Shown piece after piece: positions 8,893 to 18,244 of a stretch of DNA of 54,877 nt. How positions within the stretch are numbered: the stretch's first letter is position 1; the number at the start of each line of letters is the position of its first letter. A program made the translations under genes and the position numbers. The notes under the pieces were generated by a model that was given only the letters and a program-made list of their open reading frames with translations, made no database searches and was not told the DNA's origin. Source of the DNA: Clostridia bacterium (GTDB lineage Bacteria > Bacillota > Clostridia > Peptostreptococcales > Acidaminobacteraceae); contig JAFGVN010000105.1 of NCBI GenBank assembly GCA_016937975.1, positions 1 through 54,877 on the forward strand. Direction: 5' to 3'.

Positions 8893-10071
8893 TTGTTTAA
8901 AGAATTAAGAGCTGCTCTGAGTGAAAATATCAGAGACTACGGGATGTACATCGCCCTTGCGGTGATTATGGTAATTTTTACAGTGTTGACAGATGGTTTA
9001 TTTTTAACACCAAGAGTCTTATCAGATTTAATCGATATGACAGGCTACATTGCTGTATTATCAGTTGGTATGACATTGGTTATTGTTATTAGACATATTG
9101 ACCTTTCTGTTGGTTATGTTGCAGGATTTTTAGGTGCTATTTCAGCCATCCTTTCATTTAAATTAGGTTGGTCTATATGGGTAATCATACCTGCAACCCT
9201 TGCGCTAGGTGCTATGATTGGCATGTTCTGGACAGGTACATTAGTTGCAAGACTTAAGGTTCCAGCATTTGTTGCTACTTTAGCTGCAATGACTATTTTT
9301 AGAGGTTTATTAATCAAAGTTACAAATAGTGAAACAATTTTTACAGGTAACGAAGCTTTTAATGCCATTGGTAATGGTTATATTCCTGATATTGCAAAAG
9401 TAGACGGATTTCATATTTTAACAATTATTATAGGTGTTTTAGCTGTCCTTGCATTTGTTTTCATGGAAATAAGAAATAGAAAGAAATTAATTCAATATAA
9501 ACTGAGAGTAAGCTCAATGCCAATGTTCATTATAAAATTAGCTTTTGTTGCATCAGTTGTTATGTTCTTTATATTTAAATTGGCTTCATTCAAAGGTTTA
9601 TCATGGACTGCAATTATTGTCGGTGTAGTAGTCTTTATTTATAACTTTATAACAAAAAACACAACACTTGGTCGTCATATTTACGCAGTGGGTGGTAACC
9701 CTGAAGCTGCAGAATTATCAGGGATCAGTGTTAAATTCATAACTTATGTTGTATTTGCATCCATGGGTATGCTTGCAGCATTATCGGGTATTCTTTTTAC
9801 CGCAAGATTACAATCTGCAACGCCAACAGCAGGTATGGGATTTGAACTTGATGCCATTGCAGGTGCTTTCGTAGGTGGTACTTCGGCATCAGGTGGTGTT
9901 GGTAAAGTAACAGGTTCGATTATTGGTGCTTTGGTTATGGCATCTTTGTCAAAGGGTATGGACTTAATGAACGTAGGTGTTTCATACCAATACATCATTA
10001 GAGGTTTAGTACTCGTTGTTGCTGTAATCTTTGATGTACAAACAAGAAATATGAAATCTAAGAAGGCTTAA
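8893..10071 (+). CDS. mmsB: Sugar ABC transporter permease (MmsB/GguB/XylH type)
   Basis: 392 residues, multiple hydrophobic helices and the CUT2 permease signatures [15 protein letters not shown] and [14 protein letters not shown]. The length near 390 and the extra charged loop around residues 195-215 fit the GguB/XylH branch rather than the shorter RbsC branch. The start is TTG 8893: a perfect AGGAGGG (8881-8887) sits five bases upstream, and the reading frame further upstream lies inside the ATPase gene. It forms the channel of the transporter with the ATPase. Confidence 0.92.
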   Translation: MFKELRAALSENIRDYGMYIALAVIMVIFTVLTDGLFLTPRVLSDLIDMTGYIAVLSVGMTLVIVIRHIDLSVGYVAGFLGAISAILSFKLGWSIWVIIPATLALGAMIGMFWTGTLVARLKVPAFVATLAAMTIFRGLLIKVTNSETIFTGNEAFNAIGNGYIPDIAKVDGFHILTIIIGVLAVLAFVFMEIRNRKKLIQYKLRVSSMPMFIIKLAFVASVVMFFIFKLASFKGLSWTAIIVGVVVFIYNFITKNTTLGRHIYAVGGNPEAAELSGISVKFITYVVFASMGMLAALSGILFTARLQSATPTAGMGFELDAIAGAFVGGTSASGGVGKVTGSIIGALVMASLSKGMDLMNVGVSYQYIIRGLVLVVAVIFDVQTRNMKSKKA

Positions 10072-10072
10072 A

Positions 10073-11716
10073 TTGAGAAATAGAATGGGGCATTTAAGAA
10101 CGTTGATTCCAGCAACCTTTGGGGTCGTTGTAATCATGCTCATTGGACTTCTGGTTATGTCTGATGTGTATATGAACAAAACGCAATCTTTATTTGAAGT
10201 AACGAGAGATGTTGCTGCTATCAATGATGCGCTGATGGTTGCAACTCAAGAAGGCACACAACTTCTTAAAAGTGACGATCAGTCTTATATCAACAAAGTA
10301 AAAGGTTCAATCTTTGAAATGTTGGATAGGATAGATGCCTTGTCTGCTAAAAAAATAGCAGGTGATATTGATGAAATGTTGGATGAAACAAAAATAGCCG
10401 CAGAGGACTATTTATCAAAATTCAACTACTATGTGAGCATCTTGGCATATGATCAAGATGCCTCATTTTCAAAGGAAATCAGTTCTACCGTAGATGCCAT
10501 AAAAGCATCCTTACAAGAAGTAAATAATGCACTGGATGAAGACCTTCAATATAATCTTGAAAAGAATCAAATGATGGTTGTAATCTCAGTTGGGGCAATT
10601 ATTTTGTTAGCTGTGCTGTTGAGTCTATTTTTAACTAGAGTAATTAAGCTGTCACTCACAGAAATTCAGACGAAGTTAGATGTTGCAGCAACCGGAGATT
10701 TAACCTCTGAAATCAAACTTCAGAAGAAAAATGAGTTTGCAGATATTGGACACTATATTAATGCTTTTTTACAGAAACTGAAAGATATCATTATCGATGT
10801 TCATAAAACCTCAACAAATGTTACCGAATATGCTCTTATAGTAGATCAAGAGTTAGGACTGATGGATGAAAACATCGTGGATTTAACTGTGATTTTAGAT
10901 GAAATATCAGCAGGTCTTTCGGAATCAGAAGTATTGTCCAACCAAGTGAATCAATCTGTAGATTTAATTGATGAAAAGATTGAAGATGTAAATGAAATAG
11001 CTATTATTGGAGAAAAGATAGCCAATGAATTGAAAAGTTCTTCAGAAGTAATCGCTTCTGATATGGAATCCAAAATTGGTGAGATGAAAAATATCTATGC
11101 GTCCTCCAACAGAGAAATTCGAGAGGCGATATCAAAAACGGACATGGTGAATGATATAGAATCCTTTGCTGGAGAGATTATTAAGATTGCAGAACAAACG
11201 AACCTTCTTGCTCTTAATGCTTCTATTGAGGCTGCTAGAGCAGGTGAAGCGGGAAAAGGTTTTGCAGTTGTGGCTGATGAGATTAAGAAGCTTGCAGACA
11301 ATTCCAATCAATCAGCAAGACATATCTCTGTCGTATCCGGTGAGATTGTAAACTCTGTTTCTCAGTTAAAAGAACATGTGGAATCCTTAATGCAATTTCT
11401 TGAAAAGCAAGTTTTAAGTGATTATGAAGAAATGAGAACATCAAGTCATCATTTTATGGAAGAGTCTGTTGCTTTTAATAATCATTTTTATACGATAAAG
11501 TCATCTTTAGAAGATGTAAAACTTTCAAGTACGGAATTAACCGTCAATATGAAAGGCATTTACCTTGCCATGGTAGAACATGTGGAAGGTGTGAGAAATA
11601 TGATTGTTAAAACTGAACAAATCAGAGAGGAATCTAATAATATTCAAAAATCGATGGGATCATCGAACAGTCATATAAAGTCATTGACTGAACGATTATC
11701 TAATTTTAAATTCTAA
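10073..11716 (+). CDS. Methyl-accepting chemotaxis protein
   Basis: 547 residues. TM1 is near 12-32, a helical extracytoplasmic sensor of about 130 residues follows, then TM2 near 165-187, a HAMP-like segment and a cytoplasmic signalling domain with the invariant hairpin-tip motif [20 protein letters not shown] (near residues 377-396). The start is TTG 10073, one base after the permease stop, with AAGAAGG upstream; ATG 10085 is the alternative. Its position as last gene of the sugar transport operon suggests it reports occupancy of the sugar-binding protein, or senses the same sugar, to the flagellar or pilus motor. No C-terminal receptor-tethering pentapeptide is visible. Confidence 0.9.
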   Translation: MRNRMGHLRTLIPATFGVVVIMLIGLLVMSDVYMNKTQSLFEVTRDVAAINDALMVATQEGTQLLKSDDQSYINKVKGSIFEMLDRIDALSAKKIAGDIDEMLDETKIAAEDYLSKFNYYVSILAYDQDASFSKEISSTVDAIKASLQEVNNALDEDLQYNLEKNQMMVVISVGAIILLAVLLSLFLTRVIKLSLTEIQTKLDVAATGDLTSEIKLQKKNEFADIGHYINAFLQKLKDIIIDVHKTSTNVTEYALIVDQELGLMDENIVDLTVILDEISAGLSESEVLSNQVNQSVDLIDEKIEDVNEIAIIGEKIANELKSSSEVIASDMESKIGEMKNIYASSNREIREAISKTDMVNDIESFAGEIIKIAEQTNLLALNASIEAARAGEAGKGFAVVADEIKKLADNSNQSARHISVVSGEIVNSVSQLKEHVESLMQFLEKQVLSDYEEMRTSSHHFMEESVAFNNHFYTIKSSLEDVKLSSTELTVNMKGIYLAMVEHVEGVRNMIVKTEQIREESNNIQKSMGSSNSHIKSLTERLSNFKF

Positions 11717-11725
11717 CCCCCCACT

Positions 11726-11751
11726 AAATAAGGCACTGTTGTGCCTTATTT
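11726..11751. terminator. Bidirectional terminator
   Basis: Perfect 11-bp stem AAATAAGGCAC/GTGCCTTATTT with loop TGTT, with A-rich and T-rich flanks. It ends the chemoreceptor gene from the left and the minus-strand acetyltransferase gene from the right, whose stop codon is inside the stem. Confidence 0.85.
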
Positions 11752-12246
11752 CTTCTTTGTATAGACATTGAGCTCTTCTCCATCTTCAAGAACTGTATCG
11801 ATAAGATTATAGTCAAGTTTGTGTAAAAGCGTATTGCTGTCAGGATTTGTAACACTTGTATAGGCTTCTATGGATTCAAGATTCAGTTCATCGAAGCCAT
11901 AAGTTTCACAAACCGTAATGGCTTCTCTCATAAAGCCTTGATGTCTATATTGAGGAAATAGTCCAAAACCAAACTCTGCTTTGGTTTTCATTTCATTAAA
12001 ATTCCATAAGGAAATAGTACCAATCAGTTTATTATTATGTTCTATGCCCCAAATGTACCATTCTCCTGATACTAAGCCTGCATTCATTTTTTGAATATAA
12101 ACTTCCGCTTCAATTAGTTCTGTGTAAATAGGCATATTGACATGGGGAAAATTATCTTTTGAAGAACGGTAATGATAAAGAGCAAACTTGTCTTCATTTC
12201 TAAGTTGACGTAGGATGAGTCTCTCACTTTTTAATGTTTTAAACAT
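11746..12246 (-). CDS. GNAT-family N-acetyltransferase (RimJ/RimL-like)
   Basis: 166 residues. It opens with the RimJ-type start LKSERLILRQLRNED, contains the GTISLWNF strand, and has the acetyl-CoA pyrophosphate loop region FPQYRHQGFMREAI, where the usual Q/RxxGxG/A appears as RHQGFM. ATG 12246 is preceded on its strand by AAAGGAG. Monocistronic, between a shared terminator and the nifS promoter region. The substrate is unknown; relatives acetylate protein N-termini, aminoglycosides or small amines. Confidence 0.8.
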   Translation of the reverse strand: MFKTLKSERLILRQLRNEDKFALYHYRSSKDNFPHVNMPIYTELIEAEVYIQKMNAGLVSGEWYIWGIEHNNKLIGTISLWNFNEMKTKAEFGFGLFPQYRHQGFMREAITVCETYGFDELNLESIEAYTSVTNPDSNTLLHKLDYNLIDTVLEDGEELNVYTKKK

Positions 12247-12395
12247 AGCATCTCCTTTGAATACTTTATATGAAACATCATAACATCAAGGTCATAAAAA
12301 TATCAATTGTGGGTATGTCTAAAATAAAATTCTATTTAGAATATTAAAGGATCACCCATTAACTTTCTTGAAAAATAAAGTAAATGCGAGTAGAC

Positions 12396-12424
12396 TTGAA
12401 ATAGTGAATAATAGAAGCTATAAT
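12396..12424 (+). promoter_or_regulatory. Sigma-A type promoter of nifS-mnmA
   Basis: -35 TTGAAA (12396-12401), 17-base spacer, perfect -10 TATAAT (12419-12424), 32 bases upstream of the nifS start. No Rrf2-type dyad was recognised nearby. Confidence 0.75.
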
Positions 12425-12456
12425 ATAATACTGTTATTGTATAGAAAGAAGGTCTT

Positions 12457-13584
12457 ATGACAAAAAAAGTATATTTAGACTATGCTGCTTCTACACCTTT
12501 GAAAAAAGAAGTTTTAGAAGTTATGATTCCTTATATGACTGAACATTATGGTAATGCATCAAGTGTACATTTGTTTGGTAGAAATATGCATCAAGCTCTA
12601 GAGAATAGTCGTAGGAAAATCGCTCAAATCATTAATGCTGGTCATGATGAAATATATTTTACAGCATCAGGTACAGAGGGGGACAATTGGATTCTAAAAG
12701 GTTTGTTTAAAAAGCATCCAGAAAAGAAACATCTCATTATTGCTTCTTTTGAACATCCCGCTATTTTAAATACAGCAAAAGAATTGGAAGAAGAAGGCAT
12801 TGAAGTAACTTATATTAATCCTGAAAGCAATGGAATTGTTGATCCTGAAAAAATTGAGCTAGCCATTCGAAAAGACACGCTTTTAGTGAGTGTGATGTAT
12901 GTCAATAATGAACTGGGCACAGTGCAGCCCGTTGGTAAAATCGGTAAGATTTGTCATAAGTATGAGGTTTTGTTTCATACAGATGCGGTACAAGCGTTTG
13001 GGTATTTCCCCATTGATGTGAAAAGAAAACACATTGATTTAATGACGATGTCTTCTCATAAGATATATGGTCCCATGGGAATTGGTGCAGTATATATTAG
13101 AAGAGGTATTAAAATAAAACCACTCCTAAGTGGTGGCGCTCAAGAAAGAAAAAGAAGAGCCGGAACCAGCAATGTGGCAGCAGCTGTAGGATTTGCTGAA
13201 GCTGCACGGTTAAGATATACTGAATTTGAAACCAATATTAATAACCTTGTTAAAAAGAAGAATTATCTCCTTGACGCACTTATAAAACTAGAGGGTGTAA
13301 AGTTAAATGCTGAATCAGAACATCCAGGTACATTCAACCTTCAAATTGAAAATGTTTCAGGTGAAATACTGCTTATGAATCTTGATCTAAAAGGCATTGC
13401 AGTTTCATCGGGTTCAGCTTGTTCGTCAGGCTCACTTAATCCATCCCATGTACTTTTAAGTATTGGATTAAGTGAAAAGGAAGTTAAATCATCTATAAGA
13501 ATTTCAGTAGGGGATTTGACGACCTTTGAAGATTTGGATTATGTGATAGAATCTTTCAAGGAAATACTAAATAGATTGAGGTAA
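12457..13584 (+). CDS. nifS: Cysteine desulfurase (NifS/IscS family)
   Basis: 375 residues. PLP-dependent class V fold: N-terminal YLDYAASTP, the PLP-binding HK pair in MSSHKIYGPMG (near residue 200) and the sulfur-carrying cysteine in SGSACSSGSL (near 325). The long flexible loop around this Cys places it in the NifS/IscS type rather than the SufS type. ATG 12457 follows AAGAAGG. The gene sits two bases upstream of mnmA, so it most likely feeds persulfide sulfur to tRNA thiolation, as the YrvO-MnmA pair does in Bacillus; a role in Fe-S assembly is also possible. Confidence 0.93.
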   Translation: MTKKVYLDYAASTPLKKEVLEVMIPYMTEHYGNASSVHLFGRNMHQALENSRRKIAQIINAGHDEIYFTASGTEGDNWILKGLFKKHPEKKHLIIASFEHPAILNTAKELEEEGIEVTYINPESNGIVDPEKIELAIRKDTLLVSVMYVNNELGTVQPVGKIGKICHKYEVLFHTDAVQAFGYFPIDVKRKHIDLMTMSSHKIYGPMGIGAVYIRRGIKIKPLLSGGAQERKRRAGTSNVAAAVGFAEAARLRYTEFETNINNLVKKKNYLLDALIKLEGVKLNAESEHPGTFNLQIENVSGEILLMNLDLKGIAVSSGSACSSGSLNPSHVLLSIGLSEKEVKSSIRISVGDLTTFEDLDYVIESFKEILNRLR

Positions 13585-13586
13585 AT

Positions 13587-14672
13587 ATGAATCTAGACAA
13601 AAATAAAGTAGTCATTGGTATGAGTGGTGGCGTTGATAGTGCTGTAGCAGCTTACCAATTAAAAGAAATGGGATATGAAGTGATTGGCATTACCATGAAA
13701 CTATGGGAAGAGGATGAAGAAAATTACGCAGAAGATTATGGTGGCTGTTGCAGTTTGTCTTCTGTTGAAGATGCCAGATTAGTGGCTGAAAAAATTGGTA
13801 TTCCCTTTTATGTCATCAACTATAAAGATAAATTCATGGAGAAAGTTGTAGAGAACTTTATTGATGAGTATGTTAGTGGTAGAACACCTAGTCCATGTAT
13901 TCGATGCAACAAGTATATTAAATTTGATGCCCTACTAGAAACGGCACATAGTTTAGGTGCTTACTATGTGGCAACAGGTCATTACGGTGTTGTAAAGTAT
14001 GATGAAAAGTTAGATCGCTACACCATTTCAAAATCCAATGAAAAAAGAAAAGACCAGACTTATATGATGTACAGTTTAAGTCAGGAGCAGATCAGGCATA
14101 TTTTAATGCCCTTGGGAAGTTTTTCAACAAAAGAAGAAGTGAGACAAATCGCTGAAAGAGAAGATTTAATTGTTGCCAGAAAAAGAGATAGTCAGGAAAT
14201 TTGTTTTGTTACAGATGATGACTATGCAAGATTTGTAACGGAGCATGCCATTAAACCTATAAAAAAAGGGAATTTTGTTGATCGAGAAGGAAATGTTCTA
14301 GGAGAACACCAGGGTGTGATTCATTACACCATTGGTCAAAGAAAAGGACTTGGTATTACTTTTGGAAAACCAATGTATGTCGTAGAGATTAAAGCAGATA
14401 CAAACGAAGTTGTATTGGGAGAACATGAAGAAGTTTTTAAGTCGTTCTTATTGGCAAAAGAAGTTAACTTCATTCCATTTGAAGATTTTGAAGAGGGTTA
14501 TGCATGTGGTGCCAAAGTCAGATATGCTGGTCAACCTTCAAATTGTAAATTGTATCATGAAGGAGCATATGTAAAAGTTGTTTTCGATGATCCTCAAAGA
14601 GCCATCACACCTGGTCAAGCAGTTGTATTTTACGACAAGGACCTTTTAGTGGGTGGAGGTATAATATTGTAA
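13587..14672 (+). CDS. mnmA: tRNA-specific 2-thiouridylase MnmA
   Basis: 361 residues, standard for the family. PP-loop SGGVDSAVAA near residue 15, first catalytic cysteine in SPCIRCNKYIKF (near 104) and second in DSQEICFV (near 206), then the C-terminal beta-barrel ending VVFYDKDLLVGGGII. It installs 2-thiouridine at U34 of Glu, Gln and Lys tRNAs using ATP and persulfide sulfur from the cysteine desulfurase encoded immediately upstream. The two genes are separated by two bases and share the promoter at 12396. Confidence 0.95.
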   Translation: MNLDKNKVVIGMSGGVDSAVAAYQLKEMGYEVIGITMKLWEEDEENYAEDYGGCCSLSSVEDARLVAEKIGIPFYVINYKDKFMEKVVENFIDEYVSGRTPSPCIRCNKYIKFDALLETAHSLGAYYVATGHYGVVKYDEKLDRYTISKSNEKRKDQTYMMYSLSQEQIRHILMPLGSFSTKEEVRQIAEREDLIVARKRDSQEICFVTDDDYARFVTEHAIKPIKKGNFVDREGNVLGEHQGVIHYTIGQRKGLGITFGKPMYVVEIKADTNEVVLGEHEEVFKSFLLAKEVNFIPFEDFEEGYACGAKVRYAGQPSNCKLYHEGAYVKVVFDDPQRAITPGQAVVFYDKDLLVGGGIIL

Positions 14673-14677
14673 TATTG

Positions 14678-14715
14678 ACACATGAAGTCTATTTAGGCGA
14701 CATGTGTTTTTTTTT
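14678..14715 (+). terminator. Terminator of nifS-mnmA
   Basis: Stem ACACATG/CATGTGT (14678-14684 with 14701-14707) with a 16-base loop, followed by a run of T to 14715. Confidence 0.7.
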
Positions 14716-14834
14716 GCTCTATTAGGGTAGTAGTTGAACAGAATATTAGTAAAAACAAAATTATAAAAAGGTTCCCAAAATCATAGATGAAATTGTAGAG
14801 TTATAATGTGAGAGATTAGATAAAGGGGAAAGAG

Positions 14835-16520
14835 ATGAGAACTGAATATAAACGTCTTGGTGATATTCTTATGGAGAATCATCTGATTACTCAAAAGCAA
14901 TTAGATGAATCATTGAGAATTCAAATGGAAGAGAAAAAGCGTTTAGGTGAAGTGTTGATTAACAAAGGTTATGTCACTGAACTAGACATGGTTAATGTAC
15001 TTCAAAAACAGCTGAACTTAAAATACATTAAAATAAGTGATCTTGAAATAGATCCTACTATCCCTAATTTAATTTCTGAGAAAATTGCCAGAAGATATGA
15101 GTTAATCCCACTATTTTTAAAAGATAGAGTTTTAACTGTAGCTATGGTTGATCCCATCAACTTCTTCGCAAGAGAAGATATTACCTTAATAACAGGCTAT
15201 GAAATTGACCCTGTAATTGCTTTTAGACATGAAGTGATGTCTGCGATTGATCACTTTTATACTTCAATTGCTTCTGATGATATTTATAATGAACTGAACA
15301 AGGATTATGATTTAGATCATTATGAAGACGAAATGCAAAATGATGAAATGGCTGAGATTAACAATGCTCCAATTGTTAAACTTTTAAATTCCATTTTAGA
15401 GCAGGCAGTAAAACTACGTGCAAGTGATATTCACATTGAACCCTTTGATAAAGTAATTCGTGTTAGATACAGAATAGATGGTGACTTGATAGAAATGCTC
15501 ACACCGTCTATTAAAGTGCATTCAGCAATTGTTACAAGGGTGAAAATTATGGCGAAACTGAACATTGCTGAAAAACGTGTGCCACAGGATGGTAAGGTTG
15601 AAATTGAGGTAGATGGCAGAACCGTTGATCTGAGGATTTCAATTTTGGCAACTATTTATGGCGAAAAAGTCGTCATACGTTTATTAGATCGTTCAGGTAG
15701 AGTCCATAAAAAAGATGATATTGGTTTTTCAGAGTACAATGGAAAGGTTTTTGACAAACTCATTCAAAATCCCAATGGCATTATTTTAATGACTGGTCCT
15801 ACAGGATCTGGTAAAACAACTACCTTGTATGCCGCTTTAATGAGTATTAATGATATTACTAAAAATATTATTACCATAGAAGATCCCGTTGAATATCGTA
15901 TGAATGGGATTAATCAAACACAAATTAACAATAAAGCAGGCGTTACTTTTGCCGCAGGGCTAAGATCTATTTTAAGACAAGACCCTGATGTGATTATGAT
16001 TGGTGAGATTCGTGACAGTGAAACTGCAGAAATAGCAGTTAGAGCAGCAATTACAGGTCACTTGGTGTTCAGCACAGTCCATACAAATGATACCGCAAGT
16101 ACCATAGCAAGACTTGTGGACATGGGGATTGAAAAGTTTCTTTTATCCAGTTCTCTTGTAGGTGTTGTAGCACAGAGACTTGTAAAGAAACTGTGTAAGC
16201 ATTGCAAATATGAATATTCATCCAATGTTGCAGAATCAGAAATATTAGGTGTGCCAGTAGGAACTAAAATTTATGGTAAAAAGGGTTGTAGTCAATGTAA
16301 TTATACAGGCTATGCAGGCAGAACAGCTGTACATGAAATTCTGCCAGTTACGAAAAGAATTCGTAAGTGTATCAACGATGGTGACAATGCAGATGAAATA
16401 AAAACTGAAGCCATTGAAGAAGGTATGATTACATTAAGAGAAGATGCTGTAAGACTTGTACTGGATGGGACAACCTCCATGGAAGAAATGTTCAGAATTA
16501 CTTTCAAAGTTGACGAATAG
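14835..16520 (+). CDS. pilB: Type IV pilus assembly ATPase PilB (GspE family)
   Basis: 561 residues. N-terminal MshEN-type domain (about 1-145), then the secretion ATPase core with Walker A GPTGSGKTTTLY (near 322), Asp box, Walker B DPDVIMIGEIRD (near 385) and the His box; the zinc-binding tetracysteine appears as CKHCKY followed by CSQCNYTGYAGR. ATG 14835 follows AAAGGGGAAA. First gene of the pilus operon; it hydrolyses ATP in the cytoplasm to drive pilin insertion. No retraction ATPase gene (pilT) and no prepilin peptidase gene lie in this window. Confidence 0.94.
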   Translation: MRTEYKRLGDILMENHLITQKQLDESLRIQMEEKKRLGEVLINKGYVTELDMVNVLQKQLNLKYIKISDLEIDPTIPNLISEKIARRYELIPLFLKDRVLTVAMVDPINFFAREDITLITGYEIDPVIAFRHEVMSAIDHFYTSIASDDIYNELNKDYDLDHYEDEMQNDEMAEINNAPIVKLLNSILEQAVKLRASDIHIEPFDKVIRVRYRIDGDLIEMLTPSIKVHSAIVTRVKIMAKLNIAEKRVPQDGKVEIEVDGRTVDLRISILATIYGEKVVIRLLDRSGRVHKKDDIGFSEYNGKVFDKLIQNPNGIILMTGPTGSGKTTTLYAALMSINDITKNIITIEDPVEYRMNGINQTQINNKAGVTFAAGLRSILRQDPDVIMIGEIRDSETAEIAVRAAITGHLVFSTVHTNDTASTIARLVDMGIEKFLLSSSLVGVVAQRLVKKLCKHCKYEYSSNVAESEILGVPVGTKIYGKKGCSQCNYTGYAGRTAVHEILPVTKRIRKCINDGDNADEIKTEAIEEGMITLREDAVRLVLDGTTSMEEMFRITFKVDE

Positions 16521-16533
16521 GTGGTGATGTTTT

Positions 16534-17736
16534 TTGGCTATATATGAATATAAGGCATTGAAACTTAATGGTGCAACCATAGATGGTGAGTTGAATTTAG
16601 CTTCAGAAAGTGAAGTACAAGGATATTTAAAAGAACGTGAATATTTCATTATTGAAATCAAAGAAAAGAAAACTACTGATGCCTTTAAAATCAATGTAAA
16701 AACAAAGGTTAAACCTAAGGATTTATCGGTGTTGTGTAGAAAGCTTCATGCCATGATGATTTCAGGATTACCTATTGTTACAGCTGTCGATATTTTAAGA
16801 GAACAAACTGGCCATAGACGTGTAAAAGATGCGCTTCAGATTATCTATGAAGACTTACAAAAGGGGATGACCTTTTCAGAAGCCTTGAAACAGCATCCAG
16901 GAATTTTCCCTCAAACGATGGTTTTTCTTATCGAAGCCGGTGAGATGAGTGGTACCATAGATCATATTCTAAATCGTCTTGCCATAGATTTTGAAAAAGA
17001 TGCTAAAATCAGAAATAAAATCAATGCAGCCATGGTTTATCCGATTTTACTCTCAGTCATGGCAGTGGCTTTAGTGACCTTTATGTTAATCTTTATATTA
17101 CCAAGATTCATGATTATGTTTGATAGTGCCAATGTGGAATTACCGAAGCTAACACAAACAGTGATTAACATAAGCGAATCTTTAAAAGAGTACTGGTATG
17201 GTTATTTATTTGGTGTTGTGATGCTGGTTTTAATCATTAAAGCACTTAGAAAAACACCTAGTGTTAGAAGAATAATAGATCAATTAAAATTAGATTTACC
17301 AGGATTACGAGGCTATAACAGACTCCTTGTAACCACAAGATTTACAAGAACATTATCAACCATGCTGTACAGTGGTGTACCATTGTTGCAGTCGCTTGAA
17401 AATATTTCAAGAGCCATTGGTAATGTTGTCGTTTCTGAGAAAATCTTGGAAGCGGCTAATGAGGTTCGTCGAGGATCTGATCTTGCCACCCCTGTTAAGA
17501 AAATGAATGTCTTTCCTAGAATGGTAGACTCCATGATTAACATTGGTGAAGAGTCAGGAACTTTAGATGATATATTGGTAAGAACAACGGATTATTTCGA
17601 TGATGAGCTGGAAACGACCATTAAGAAACTGACCCAACTGTTTGAACCAGCCATGATTGTTCTAATGGGAGTAATCGTTGGTACAATAGTTTTGGCAATG
17701 GTATTGCCAATGTTTGAAATTGCAAACACAGTATAA
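16534..17736 (+). CDS. pilC: Type IV pilus inner-membrane platform protein PilC (GspF family)
   Basis: 400 residues with two GspF repeats: the first (about 68-190) contains LCRKLHAMMISGLPIVTAVD and GEMSGTIDHIL, the second (about 270-395) contains FTRTLSTMLYSGVPLLQSLE and GEESGTLDDIL. Three hydrophobic helices are visible, the last near the C-terminus. The start is TTG 16534 (MAIYEYKAL, typical for the family) with AGGTGGTGAT upstream; no in-frame ATG fits. It lies 13 bases after pilB. Confidence 0.92.
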   Translation: MAIYEYKALKLNGATIDGELNLASESEVQGYLKEREYFIIEIKEKKTTDAFKINVKTKVKPKDLSVLCRKLHAMMISGLPIVTAVDILREQTGHRRVKDALQIIYEDLQKGMTFSEALKQHPGIFPQTMVFLIEAGEMSGTIDHILNRLAIDFEKDAKIRNKINAAMVYPILLSVMAVALVTFMLIFILPRFMIMFDSANVELPKLTQTVINISESLKEYWYGYLFGVVMLVLIIKALRKTPSVRRIIDQLKLDLPGLRGYNRLLVTTRFTRTLSTMLYSGVPLLQSLENISRAIGNVVVSEKILEAANEVRRGSDLATPVKKMNVFPRMVDSMINIGEESGTLDDILVRTTDYFDDELETTIKKLTQLFEPAMIVLMGVIVGTIVLAMVLPMFEIANTV

Positions 17737-17746
17737 GGAGGATTAG

Positions 17747-18172
17747 ATGAAGTTTGTATTTAAGAAAATGAACAAAAAGGGATTCTCGTTAATCGAGTTA
17801 ATCGTTGTAATTGCAATTCTTGCAATTATTGCAGCAGTGGCAATTCCTAGATTTGCAGGTATTCAAGCAAGATCAGAGGTAAAATCTGATGCAGCTACAG
17901 CGTCAGAAATTGTTAATGCTGCTAGAGTCTATTATGTAGATACTGGTAATAATCCAGCAAATATTGCAGCATTAACTACTGCGGGTTATTTGCCTTCTAT
18001 TCAAGCACAAAGTACTACTGTAGCAACTGATGCTGCTGGAGGTTTTGTCTTAAGTGGAACAGGTGCAACAAGTTATACTGTAAATTGGACTCCTGCTAAC
18101 GGCTCGACAGCGGATACTCAAGCTCAAACAGTGACAGAAAATACACCGTATGTTTACACACCAAAACCATAA
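17747..18172 (+). CDS. pilA: Major type IV prepilin
   Basis: 141 residues. A 12-residue positively charged leader ends in KKG, followed by the processed N-terminus FSLIELIVVIAILAIIAAVA, with the conserved Glu at mature position 5. The C-terminal globular part is small, Ala/Thr rich and lacks cysteines. A strong AAGGAGG ribosome site precedes ATG 17747. Two hairpins follow immediately, which fits a product needed in much larger amounts than its neighbours. Confidence 0.92.
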   Translation: MKFVFKKMNKKGFSLIELIVVIAILAIIAAVAIPRFAGIQARSEVKSDAATASEIVNAARVYYVDTGNNPANIAALTTAGYLPSIQAQSTTVATDAAGGFVLSGTGATSYTVNWTPANGSTADTQAQTVTENTPYVYTPKP

Positions 18173-18178
18173 AATATT

Positions 18179-18196
18179 GCTGAACTTCGGTTCAGC
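18179..18196 (+). promoter_or_regulatory. UUCG-tetraloop hairpin after the pilin gene
   Basis: 7-bp stem GCTGAAC/GTTCAGC closed by the stable tetraloop TTCG, starting seven bases after the pilin stop. Followed by TCTT only, so at best a weak terminator; more likely an mRNA end-stabiliser. Confidence 0.6.
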
Positions 18197-18200
18197 TCTT

Positions 18201-18232
18201 ACCAAACTTAACAAGATATTGTTGAGTTTGGT
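18201..18232 (+). promoter_or_regulatory. Second hairpin, just upstream of the PilX-like ribosome site
   Basis: 13-bp stem with one G-T wobble (18201-18213 with 18220-18232) and a six-base loop AGATAT. It ends directly before the GAGGTGAG ribosome site of the next gene and has no T run. It could block exonucleases behind the pilin message or tune translation of the minor pilin genes. Confidence 0.55.
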
Positions 18233-18244
18233 GAGGTGAGAGAA

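Noticed and set aside
11166-11351. 61-residue reading frame inside the chemoreceptor gene
   Set aside because: Shadow of the highly conserved signalling domain in another frame, without a ribosome site or family resemblance.
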